Of a stretch of DNA of 64,000 bases, positions 17,392-25,118 are shown piece by piece. Numbering within the stretch: the first letter of the stretch is position 1; each line of letters opens with the position of its first letter. The DNA comes from Flavobacteriaceae bacterium LSUCC0859 (GTDB lineage: Bacteria; Bacteroidota; Bacteroidia; Flavobacteriales; Flavobacteriaceae). The notes below the pieces were generated by a model that saw nothing but the letters and a program-made list of their open reading frames with translations, was not told the origin of the DNA and made no database searches. The translations under genes and the position numbers were made by a program. Location of the stretch: assembly GCA_022239325.1 (NCBI GenBank), contig JAKOGP010000001.1:394870-458869 (forward strand), given 5' to 3'.

Positions 17392-18680
17392 AAGCAATTA
17401 TTTGGTTTACCAACAATTTAAGAACACTAGATCATCCTTTACTTCACAAAGCGTGTAAAGAAGCTACCACAGTAGAAGCCTTCTATTGTTACGATCCAAG
17501 TCTTTTCGAAGAAGACCTAAAAGGAGTTGTTAAAATTGGCCCTTACAGGAAAAAATTTTTAATAGAGAGCCTGTTAGACCTTCAAGAACAATTAGAGCGC
17601 TTACACATCCCTCTTCACATAATAGTAGGTAAGCCAGAAAAGGAAATTCCCACACTTATTGAAAATATAGGAGCCACAGATCTTTTTTATCAAAAAAATT
17701 GGCATGATGAGGAAAGACAAACAGAGAAAGCTGTTAGACAAAATCTAAATAAACAAATTTCATATCACAGTGCTTATGATCAGTTTTTAATTACCCCTTC
17801 TGAGCTGCCCTTTGAAGTTTCTGAGCTTCCAAGAGTATTTACTGTCTTCAGAAAACAAATTGAAAAGCAATGCTCCATTGCAGCACCACTGCCCATACCA
17901 AAAGCAATAGATCAGAACATAAAGACCAAGGTCTCCAAAGAATGGGAAACTATTTCCAAGGAAGTAGCGTCTATTAAAAACGACCCAAGAACCGCTTTCC
18001 CTTTCAAAGGTGGGTCACAGGCAGGACTAGATAGAATTAACTCCTATTTTTGGGACACTGATCAGGTAGCCGTCTACAAAAAAACTAGAAATGGAATGAT
18101 TGGCACCTCTTACAGCACTAAATTCTCTCCTTGGTTGGCTAACGGATCTGTTTCTGCAAGAACCATATACCAAATGCTCAAACAATACGAAATAGAGAGG
18201 ACTTCCAATGAAAGTACCTATTGGGTGTTTTTCGAACTTTTATGGCGTGAGTTTTTTAAGTACGTTGGATTAAAACACGGAAACCTTTTATTCAAAAGTG
18301 GCGGGATACTAAAAAAAGAGTTTGCGCAAGGTCAGGATACCAATTTATTTTTAAAGTGGAAGGAAGGAAATACCTCTAATTCTTTTATAAATGCTCACAT
18401 GAAAGAGTTGTCAAAAACTGGATGGATGAGCAATAGAGGCAGACAGAATGTAGCGAGCTATTGGTCCAAAACACTGGGTCAAGATTGGAGAAGAGGCGCA
18501 GCCTATTTTGAAAGCATGCTTTTGGACTACGACGTAGACAGTAACTGGGGCAATTGGATGTATACCAGTGGAGTAGGAAATGACCCAAGAGATCGCATAT
18601 TTGATCCAAACAGGCAGGCAAAAATGTATGATCCGAATGGCACATTTCAAAAAAAATGGTTGCAAGAAAGTTTATTCTAA
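17388..18680 (+). CDS. DASH-family cryptochrome / single-stranded DNA photolyase
   Basis: A 430-residue flavoprotein of the photolyase/cryptochrome superfamily. An N-terminal photolyase alpha/beta domain ([16 protein letters not shown] at 4-19) binds the antenna. The FAD-binding helical domain contains [35 protein letters not shown] and a C-terminal [16 protein letters not shown]. The NDPR motif and the WREFFKY context fit cry-DASH, which repairs pyrimidine dimers in single-stranded DNA. The start overlaps the DUF2256 stop (ATGA). Confidence 0.93.
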   Translation: MKAIIWFTNNLRTLDHPLLHKACKEATTVEAFYCYDPSLFEEDLKGVVKIGPYRKKFLIESLLDLQEQLERLHIPLHIIVGKPEKEIPTLIENIGATDLFYQKNWHDEERQTEKAVRQNLNKQISYHSAYDQFLITPSELPFEVSELPRVFTVFRKQIEKQCSIAAPLPIPKAIDQNIKTKVSKEWETISKEVASIKNDPRTAFPFKGGSQAGLDRINSYFWDTDQVAVYKKTRNGMIGTSYSTKFSPWLANGSVSARTIYQMLKQYEIERTSNESTYWVFFELLWREFFKYVGLKHGNLLFKSGGILKKEFAQGQDTNLFLKWKEGNTSNSFINAHMKELSKTGWMSNRGRQNVASYWSKTLGQDWRRGAAYFESMLLDYDVDSNWGNWMYTSGVGNDPRDRIFDPNRQAKMYDPNGTFQKKWLQESLF

Positions 18681-18702
18681 CAACCAATTAAAAGTAATAC
18701 CC

Positions 18703-20238
18703 ATGAAAACACTCAGACTTGTACTAGGAGACCAGCTCAACAGAAATCACTCTTGGTTTAACACTCCAGATCAAAACAAGCTGTACTTCATGGCAGAAAT
18801 GCGTCAAGAAACAGATTATGTAACCCACCACATACAAAAAATAATAGGTTTTTTTGCCGCCATGAGGGCTTTTGCAGAAGATCTAAGAGAACAGGGTCAT
18901 GAAGTGATTTACTTGAACTTAGACCACCCAGATAACACTCAAGACCTACAGGCCAATCTACTGGCACAAATTAAAAAACACCATATTACTCAATTTGAGT
19001 ATTTAGAACCCGACGAATTTAGGCTGGACCACCAACTTAAAAACATCTGCAAAAACCTAGATCTGCCTTCGCACTGTGAAGACACAGAACACTTCTATAC
19101 TTCTAAAAAAGAATTAGAGGAATTCTTCCAAGGCAAAAAACAAATGATCATGGAATCTTTCTACAGATCCATGCGAAAAAAACACCAAATCTTAATGCTG
19201 GACGGTAAGCCAGAGGGGGACCAGTGGAATTTTGACCAAGACAATCGAAAAAAATGGAAAGGAAGCCCAGGTATACCAGCTATTGTTCATTGTAATAATG
19301 AGGTTGGAGATCTGATAAAACTTCTAAAAAAAGAAGGCGTGAATAGCATTGGGAGTCTTCAAAATGAAACCTTAGACTGGCCCATTAATCTCACCCAAGC
19401 TGAGAACCTACTAGACTACTTTTGCGAACATCTGCTAGAGAACTTTGGAAATTATCAAGACGCTATGCATACCCAGGAGCATTTCTTGTTTCACTCTAGA
19501 TTGTCCTTTGCTCTAAATACTAAAATCATTTCTCCTAAAAGAGTTATTGACAAAGCCATTGAAACCTATAGAAACCAAACCTCCTCAAAGATCAGCTTGA
19601 ATCAGTTAGAAGGATTTGTAAGACAAATTTTAGGTTGGAGAGAATATATGAGAGGCATCTATTGGAAGGAAATGCCTACCTATAAAAATCTAAATAGACT
19701 TGAAAACCACAACGCGCTTCCAGACTTTTATTGGACTGCAGACACCAAAATGAATTGTATGCATCACGCCATTAAGCAAAGCTTAGATCATGCATATGCA
19801 CACCACATTCAAAGGCTCATGATCACTGGAAACTACGCTTTGCTTACCCAATCCCATCCAGATCAAGTAGACCAATGGTATTTAGGGATATATATAGACG
19901 CTATAGAATGGGTAGAACTACCAAACACAAGAGGCATGAGCCAGTGGGCAGACGGTGGAATTGTAGCGACAAAACCTTATGTTAGCAGTGGAAATTACAT
20001 CCAAAAAATGAGTAATTACTGTGACAGCTGTCAGTATAACCACAAGAAAAAAACTGGAGAAGACGCCTGCCCATTTAATTCTTTATACTGGAATTTTTTA
20101 TCGGAAAAACAAGCACACTTTTCAAAGAATAACCGCATGGCCATGATGCTGTCTCTACTTAGAAAAATGGATGAAAATGAATTGTCTGACATAAAAAAGA
20201 GGGCCCAACATATTATGGTGAACCCTCAACTATATTAA
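18703..20238 (+). CDS. iron-sulfur bacterial cryptochrome/photolyase (FeS-BCP, PhrB-like)
   Basis: A 511-residue member of the (6-4) photolyase-like FeS-BCP branch. It starts with MKTLRLVLGDQLNRNHSWF, the standard N-terminus of this group. Four cysteines at 352, 440, 443 and 456 match the ligand spacing of the [4Fe-4S] cluster in Agrobacterium PhrB. The FAD pocket segment HAYAHHIQRLMITGNYALL is intact. I chose ATG 18703 over an earlier in-frame ATG at 18580, which lies inside the cryptochrome gene. It begins 22 bases after that gene. Together the two enzymes should cover dimer and (6-4) lesions. Confidence 0.93.
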   Translation: MKTLRLVLGDQLNRNHSWFNTPDQNKLYFMAEMRQETDYVTHHIQKIIGFFAAMRAFAEDLREQGHEVIYLNLDHPDNTQDLQANLLAQIKKHHITQFEYLEPDEFRLDHQLKNICKNLDLPSHCEDTEHFYTSKKELEEFFQGKKQMIMESFYRSMRKKHQILMLDGKPEGDQWNFDQDNRKKWKGSPGIPAIVHCNNEVGDLIKLLKKEGVNSIGSLQNETLDWPINLTQAENLLDYFCEHLLENFGNYQDAMHTQEHFLFHSRLSFALNTKIISPKRVIDKAIETYRNQTSSKISLNQLEGFVRQILGWREYMRGIYWKEMPTYKNLNRLENHNALPDFYWTADTKMNCMHHAIKQSLDHAYAHHIQRLMITGNYALLTQSHPDQVDQWYLGIYIDAIEWVELPNTRGMSQWADGGIVATKPYVSSGNYIQKMSNYCDSCQYNHKKKTGEDACPFNSLYWNFLSEKQAHFSKNNRMAMMLSLLRKMDENELSDIKKRAQHIMVNPQLY

Positions 20239-20249
20239 ATGGTTAAAGT

Positions 20250-20265
20250 GGGTTTATAAAAACCC
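20250..20265. other. short inverted repeat between convergent genes
   Basis: GGGTTT (20250-20255) pairs with AAACCC (20260-20265) across a four-base ATAA loop, between the photolyase gene and convergent clpP. There is no long T tract on either strand, so it is at most a weak terminator. Confidence 0.35.
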
Positions 20266-20276
20266 CTAACAAAGGT

Positions 20277-20828
20277 TTAGATCATGGCGTCTACAATACC
20301 ATAGGCCAAACTCTCTTCTGCGTTCATCCAATAATCTCTATCAAAATCCTTCATTACCTTTTCAAAATCTTGGCCACAGTTGTCTGCCAATATTCGAGCA
20401 CTTAACTCGCGGGTCTTAATTATTTCTCTGGCTTGTATTTCAATATTAGAAGCCTGCCCCCTGGCTCCCCCACTTGGCTGATGGATCATTACCTGAGCGT
20501 GGGCTTGTATAAATCTTCTCCCTTTAGCTCCAGCAGACAGTAAAATAGAGCCCATAGAAGCCGCCAAACCACTACATACCGTAGAGACTGGACTCTTTAA
20601 AGATTTAATGGTGTCATATATAGCAAAACCTGAGGTCACATAGCCTCCTGGACTATTAATAATTAGTTGTATTTCCTGATTACTTTGCATATCTAAGTAC
20701 ATAAGACGGTCTATCACATGTTTAGCAGAATGATCGTCTACCTGTCCCCATAAAAAGACCTTTCTCTCCTCTAAGAATTTTTCTTCTATTAGTTCTTGAA
20801 CTTTTCCTTTTTTAGTACCCATAGTCAA
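20277..20828 (-). CDS. clpP: ATP-dependent Clp protease proteolytic subunit (second-type ClpP)
   Basis: A serine peptidase forming the proteolytic barrel of Clp proteases. The 183 residues contain the expected triad: Ser91 in GLAASMGSILL, His116 in MIHQPSGG, and Asp165 in FDRDYWM. The body is shorter and more divergent than the usual clpP that neighbours tig and clpX, neither of which is here, so this is probably an extra paralogue. The start at 20828 or an ATG two codons later are both possible. A -7 box (TAATTTTG on the minus strand, 20842-20849) lies just upstream. Confidence 0.92.
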   Translation of the reverse strand: MTMGTKKGKVQELIEEKFLEERKVFLWGQVDDHSAKHVIDRLMYLDMQSNQEIQLIINSPGGYVTSGFAIYDTIKSLKSPVSTVCSGLAASMGSILLSAGAKGRRFIQAHAQVMIHQPSGGARGQASNIEIQAREIIKTRELSARILADNCGQDFEKVMKDFDRDYWMNAEESLAYGIVDAMI

Positions 20829-20890
20829 ATTATATATACTTCAAAATTAAACAATTTAAGTAGAATGTCCTCCTAATTGCCCCCATTGGT

Positions 20891-22036
20891 TTAATTTCTT
20901 TTTAATGAAAAGAGTCCCATCAGAAAAACAATAACAACAGCTCCTAAAAGCCCTTGAAAGCTCACGGACAAACCAAAGGTCTTTGCTACGAATCCTAAAA
21001 TAACAGGGGTTATTAAAAATCCAGAATAACCAAATCCGGCAGTAATAGCAATAGCCTTGGCCGTTTCAATATCTTTGCGTTTACCCGCCAATCTAAATAC
21101 TTCTGGGATAATCACGGAGAACCCCAATCCGTTTAATGCAAAACCAATTAAAGACATATAAAGTTCTTGCTGTAGTACCATTACATAGCCAAAAATAGCC
21201 ACTAAGGCACCCAGCAAAATAAGAGAATGACCTCCAATCTTGTCACTTAACATATCTCCGAAGAAGCGAGCTATGGTCATACAAAATGAAAACAATAAAA
21301 AACCGGCACCTATAAGATAATCAGGAGCTCCAACTAATTCTTGTAAAAACAAGCCACTCCAGTCTACAATAGCCCCTTCGGAACCCATGACTACAAAAGA
21401 GATCAAACCCAGCAAAAATAATGGTTTTAATTGATGTAAACTTACAGGCTGCTTGAGTGGTATACCTGCCTTAATAGAAACATAAGACCTAAAATAAAAA
21501 CTATGAGCGACTAAAATCAAAACAACTACCACACCCATATGAAGTATTGGACTTGAAAATACCGGTATTAAAAAACTACCCATACCAGCCAACACACCTC
21601 CCAAGCTAAAAAAACCATGAGTAGCACTCATTACACTTTTCTGGTCTTGTTTCTCTATTTCAGAGACCAAGCCATTCATAGCAATATCTGTAAAACCTTG
21701 AGTGGCACCTAACAAGAATAGCGCTAAAAGTAAAAAGGTATAATCCGTGGCTAAAAATGGTAAAAAAGCACTCGCAGAAATGCCTAATACACCTAAAGCA
21801 GTAGAAGCACCAACACCTACCCTTCTAATAAGAGGAGCAGCAAATGGCAAGACCGAAAAGGTACCCATTGCCAAGCAAAATATAGCTACTCCAAGTGCTG
21901 CCTTATCTATACTTAGAAAGTTCTTAACAGAAGGAATATAAATGGCCCAGGTACCAAAAATAAAATTTAAACTAGCAAAAACTAAGGCAGGTCCCAAATA
22001 ACGAGGGCTTGAAAAAATAAGCTTTAATGACTTCAT
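20891..22036 (-). CDS. MFS transporter next to kynureninase
   Basis: A 381-residue transporter with about twelve hydrophobic segments and the MFS-type loop RFFGDMLSDKIGG between helices 6 and 8. It resembles the FucP/YbjJ-like group with no signature for a specific substrate. It begins five bases after the stop of kynU on the same strand, so the two are almost certainly co-transcribed. A role in moving kynurenine, anthranilate or alanine is possible from context only. Confidence 0.88.
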   Translation of the reverse strand: MKSLKLIFSSPRYLGPALVFASLNFIFGTWAIYIPSVKNFLSIDKAALGVAIFCLAMGTFSVLPFAAPLIRRVGVGASTALGVLGISASAFLPFLATDYTFLLLALFLLGATQGFTDIAMNGLVSEIEKQDQKSVMSATHGFFSLGGVLAGMGSFLIPVFSSPILHMGVVVVLILVAHSFYFRSYVSIKAGIPLKQPVSLHQLKPLFLLGLISFVVMGSEGAIVDWSGLFLQELVGAPDYLIGAGFLLFSFCMTIARFFGDMLSDKIGGHSLILLGALVAIFGYVMVLQQELYMSLIGFALNGLGFSVIIPEVFRLAGKRKDIETAKAIAITAGFGYSGFLITPVILGFVAKTFGLSVSFQGLLGAVVIVFLMGLFSLKRN

Positions 22037-22041
22037 ATGTT

Positions 22042-23316
22042 CTAATTTGAAGTCTCTTTAATAGCTTCTTCTAAGCCTGTTGCCAGCCGTGCAATATCCC
22101 CAAAGCTATTGTACAACGGAACTGGAGCAAATCGCATGACATTGGGTTCACGCCAGTCTGTGACAATTCCTTTGGACATAAGCGCATTAAAGATTTCTCT
22201 ACCCTGACTACCAAAATAAACAGATAGTTGTGAACCTCTTTGCTTGGGAGTTAAAATCCGTATTTCCATACTACTTTGGTTTCCAATTTCTTGTATCACT
22301 TGCTCTAGAAACACGACAAGCTTTTGTTGCTTTTTCCAAAGGGCATTCATCCCAATGCTTTGGAATATTTCAAGGGAAGCCAAAAAAGGAGCCATAGACA
22401 ATATGGAGGCATTACTTAGCTGCCAAGCGTCTGCATTTTTCATTGGCACAAAAGAGTCTTGCATTTTAAATCTAAGCCCCTTATCTGTACCCCACCATCC
22501 TTCAAATCTAGGAAGATCTGTTCTGTTGTGATATTGTTCATGTACATAAATTGCGGCAGCATTACCTGGACCTGAATTCAGATATTTATAACTACACCAG
22601 CTGGCAAAATCTACCCCCCACTTGTGAAGATCTAAAGGAATATTACCAGCAGCATGGGCCAAATCCCACCCAACAAAAGCACCAATTTCTTTGGCCTTAG
22701 CAGTAATAGATGCCATGGGTAACACTTGTCCATTGTAATAGTTTAGCCCACCCATGAGCACCAATGCCAGGGTTTCTCCATGGGTTTCAATAGCCTCTAA
22801 AATATCTGCTTCTCTCCAAAAATCTTCGCCGGCTCTCTTTGGCACCTCTATCAGGGCCTCCTTTGGATCATAGCCGTGAAAACGCAACTGACTCTGAAGC
22901 ATATATTGGTCAGAGGGAAACGCTTTTTCTTCACATAAAATTTTAAATCGTTTCCCCTGGGGCCTGTAAAAACTGACCATTAAAAAATGTAAGTTTACGG
23001 TGAGAGTGTTCATCACAGACACCTCTGAAGTTTTAGCACCTACTATCCCTGCTAAAGGTGCTGCCAAACGCTCATGATATTCCCACCAGGGCTCGTCACT
23101 GTAAAAATGCCCCTCTACCCCCATCCGTTCCCAATCCTTCATCACCTTCTCTACATAGCCTCTTGCAGTTTTGGGTTGTAGGCCCAAGGAGTTACCAGTA
23201 AAATAAGCCACTTCTTCCCCTTGATGAAGGGGAATATGAAATAAATCTCTACAGGATTTTAATGGGTCATTTTGATCGAAAATTGCTGCTTGGGATAGCC
23301 ATGTTTTAGTAGACAT
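22042..23316 (-). CDS. kynU: kynureninase
   Basis: A PLP enzyme that cleaves kynurenine to anthranilate plus alanine, or 3-hydroxykynurenine to 3-hydroxyanthranilate, in tryptophan breakdown or NAD synthesis. The 424 residues show YFTGNSLGLQP near the N-terminus, the PLP pocket VGWDLAHAAGN, and the Schiff-base lysine in SWCSYKYLNSGPG. Close to the C-terminus is the segment DWREPNVMRFAPVPLYNS, typical of kynureninase. The start ATG at 23316 is clear. No kmo or tryptophan dioxygenase gene is in the window. Confidence 0.95.
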   Translation of the reverse strand: MSTKTWLSQAAIFDQNDPLKSCRDLFHIPLHQGEEVAYFTGNSLGLQPKTARGYVEKVMKDWERMGVEGHFYSDEPWWEYHERLAAPLAGIVGAKTSEVSVMNTLTVNLHFLMVSFYRPQGKRFKILCEEKAFPSDQYMLQSQLRFHGYDPKEALIEVPKRAGEDFWREADILEAIETHGETLALVLMGGLNYYNGQVLPMASITAKAKEIGAFVGWDLAHAAGNIPLDLHKWGVDFASWCSYKYLNSGPGNAAAIYVHEQYHNRTDLPRFEGWWGTDKGLRFKMQDSFVPMKNADAWQLSNASILSMAPFLASLEIFQSIGMNALWKKQQKLVVFLEQVIQEIGNQSSMEIRILTPKQRGSQLSVYFGSQGREIFNALMSKGIVTDWREPNVMRFAPVPLYNSFGDIARLATGLEEAIKETSN

Positions 23317-23412
23317 AGAATTCTTTTTTATAGAATTTAAAAATACAATATCTAATGTAACAACTCCAGGGATTAGCTCGTATAAATATGTATTTTTGAA
23401 AAAAAATTACCC

Positions 23413-24054
23413 ATGCATTTTTTATCAGAAGATCTGGAACAATACATTGCTAAGCATTCTGAACCAGAGCCTCCCCTGCTAGAAGAGCTCAGTAGAGAAA
23501 CGCATTTGAAAGTCATACAAGCCCGTATGATTACTGGCCACTTTCAGGGGAGGGTCTTGAGTATGTTATCGCATATTATTGCACCAAAAAGAATTTTGGA
23601 AATTGGCACCTACACCGGATATTCTGCCCTGTGTCTTGCAGAAGGCCTAGTGTCCAATGGAAGTTTACACACTATAGAAGTGAATCCAGAATTGGCTCAT
23701 ATTCAAAAAAAATACTTTGAAAAAAGCGACTATAGCAAACAAATTCATACCTATTTGGGAAACGCTCTAGACATTATACCACAATTTGAGCAACCATTCG
23801 ATCTGGTCTTTATTGACGCAGAAAAAAAACAATACGACGCTTACTTTGAAGCTGTTTTAAAGGTTTCGAAACCAGGAACCGTCATTCTTTCAGACAATGT
23901 GCTCTGGACCGGAAAGGTAGTAGCACCATTAGATCCAAAGGACAAAACTACCCAGGCGCTTTTAGAATACAATAAAAAATTAGCTACAGACCCTAGAGTT
24001 CAAACCAGTTTACTTCCCATTAGAGATGGACTGACCATGAGCAGGGTGTTGTAA
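23413..24054 (+). CDS. O-methyltransferase (catechol-type, SAM-dependent)
   Basis: A 213-residue class I methyltransferase of the O-methyltransferase family 3 (COMT-like). Visible are the SAM motif LEIGTYTGYSALCLAEGL, the acidic hairpin IEVNPE, and the metal-site segments FIDAEKKQY and SDNVLW, which hold the Asp/Asn ligands. These enzymes methylate catechols or caffeoyl-CoA-like phenols; the substrate is unknown. It is divergent from kynU with a 96-base gap, which has a TATTTTTG box (23391-23398) 14 bases before the ATG but no clear -33 element. Closeness to kynU might suggest aromatic metabolites, but that is speculation. Confidence 0.9.
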   Translation: MHFLSEDLEQYIAKHSEPEPPLLEELSRETHLKVIQARMITGHFQGRVLSMLSHIIAPKRILEIGTYTGYSALCLAEGLVSNGSLHTIEVNPELAHIQKKYFEKSDYSKQIHTYLGNALDIIPQFEQPFDLVFIDAEKKQYDAYFEAVLKVSKPGTVILSDNVLWTGKVVAPLDPKDKTTQALLEYNKKLATDPRVQTSLLPIRDGLTMSRVL

Positions 24055-24165
24055 ATAGTGGTGCCAGAGCTCGGTAAGTTTTTAAGAAACGTACCCAAGT
24101 AAATTAGTTTTTTAAAGCAGCTCGTGCGTGTAGCCTGCCATAAAAAATCTATACGACAGAACTGC

Positions 24166-24720
24166 TTAAGTCTTTTTTAGTAAGCTCAAAAAAAAGTGAT
24201 TGTAAAAAGCATAGGCAGCAAGCAAACCAACTCCTGCGCCACACAATAAATCCAATGGATAGTGTACCCCTATATAAACCCTACTAAAACTGTAAAGAAT
24301 GGGCCAGCTAAAAAAGACCCAAAACCATGGCTTCTGATCTTTAAAAAACAACCACAGCAAACCAACGATAGCAAAGGAACTAGATGCATGACCAGAGAAG
24401 AAACTAGGGCCATCAATAGCCTTTAAAGCTCTAATTGCAAAGGAACTGTCCAAAACTTGGTGGGGTCTAGGTCTGCCTACTCCATATTTAACAAGCATAC
24501 CTAAAAGAGCCACCGAGACCACCATAATGGCGGTAGTAAGGAGCATCTTATAGAGGGTTTTTAGAGGAACACTCACATAGGCCAACCAAAAAAAATATAG
24601 GAATAAGGGAAACCATATGGGAGTAAAAGTGACCGTTAAGAAAAAAGGATCCCAATCTGAATTTCCTAGACCATTTAAGTAAAGAAAGCAGCGTTGGTCC
24701 CAAAGTAACAACTGCTCCAT
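24166..24720 (-). CDS. PAP2-family membrane phosphatase
   Basis: A 184-residue membrane protein with about six helices and the three phosphatase motifs of the PAP2 superfamily: KYGVGRPRP (motif 1), FFSGHASSS (motif 2 with the His) and SRVYIGVHYPLDL (motif 3 with catalytic His and Asp). It may dephosphorylate undecaprenyl pyrophosphate, phosphatidate or a phosphatidylglycerophosphate-like lipid. The gene lies three bases downstream of tatA on the same strand. Confidence 0.92.
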   Translation of the reverse strand: MEQLLLWDQRCFLYLNGLGNSDWDPFFLTVTFTPIWFPLFLYFFWLAYVSVPLKTLYKMLLTTAIMVVSVALLGMLVKYGVGRPRPHQVLDSSFAIRALKAIDGPSFFSGHASSSFAIVGLLWLFFKDQKPWFWVFFSWPILYSFSRVYIGVHYPLDLLCGAGVGLLAAYAFYNHFFLSLLKKT

Positions 24721-24723
24721 TTC

Positions 24724-25005
24724 TTAATTCCTCTTTATGGTACCTGTAACATCCTTTACCTGATCTTTTACCTTATCTATTTCTTTGGTAATATCTTTAG
24801 TAAAGCTGGTGTCAATGCCTTGCTTTTCTGCCGTCTTATAAATTTCTTGCTTAATGTCTTCCGTGGCGTCTTTAAGTTGTCTCATTCCTTTTCCAAGACC
24901 TCTAGCAATCTCTGGAATCTTGTCTGCACCAAAAACCATCACCACAATAAACATGATGAAAAAAATTTCGCCGCCACTGATGAATAAAAAATGTAAAGCA
25001 TTCAT
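24724..25005 (-). CDS. tatA: Sec-independent (twin-arginine) translocase subunit TatA/E
   Basis: A 93-residue protein with a single N-terminal membrane helix (about 8-24), then the conserved hinge FGADKIPEIARGLGKGMRQ and an amphipathic helix, and a charged C-terminal tail. This is the pore-forming TatA type that transports folded proteins. tatC is not in the window. It is followed after three bases by the PAP2 gene. Confidence 0.93.
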   Translation of the reverse strand: MNALHFLFISGGEIFFIMFIVVMVFGADKIPEIARGLGKGMRQLKDATEDIKQEIYKTAEKQGIDTSFTKDITKEIDKVKDQVKDVTGTIKRN

Positions 25006-25040
25006 ACCACAAATATAATGAGAAGTTTGACAGCTAAATA

Positions 25041-25069
25041 AAAAAGCCCCACAAATATATGTGGGGCTT
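25041..25069 (-). terminator. terminator of the M1 peptidase operon
   Basis: A 9-bp stem AAGCCCCAC / GTGGGGCTT (25044-25052 and 25061-25069) with an 8-base loop. Read on the minus strand it is followed by TTTTT at the low-coordinate side, so it ends the transcript from the peptidase gene. Confidence 0.85.
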
Positions 25070-25118
25070 CAAATGATGACTAAACTACAAAAGCAGCATC
25101 GGCGGTAACGCCAAAAAT

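Noticed and set aside
18580-18702. Upstream extension of the iron-sulfur photolyase to an in-frame ATG inside the cryptochrome gene
   Set aside because: The added 41 residues do not resemble the family, whereas ATG 18703 gives the standard N-terminus.
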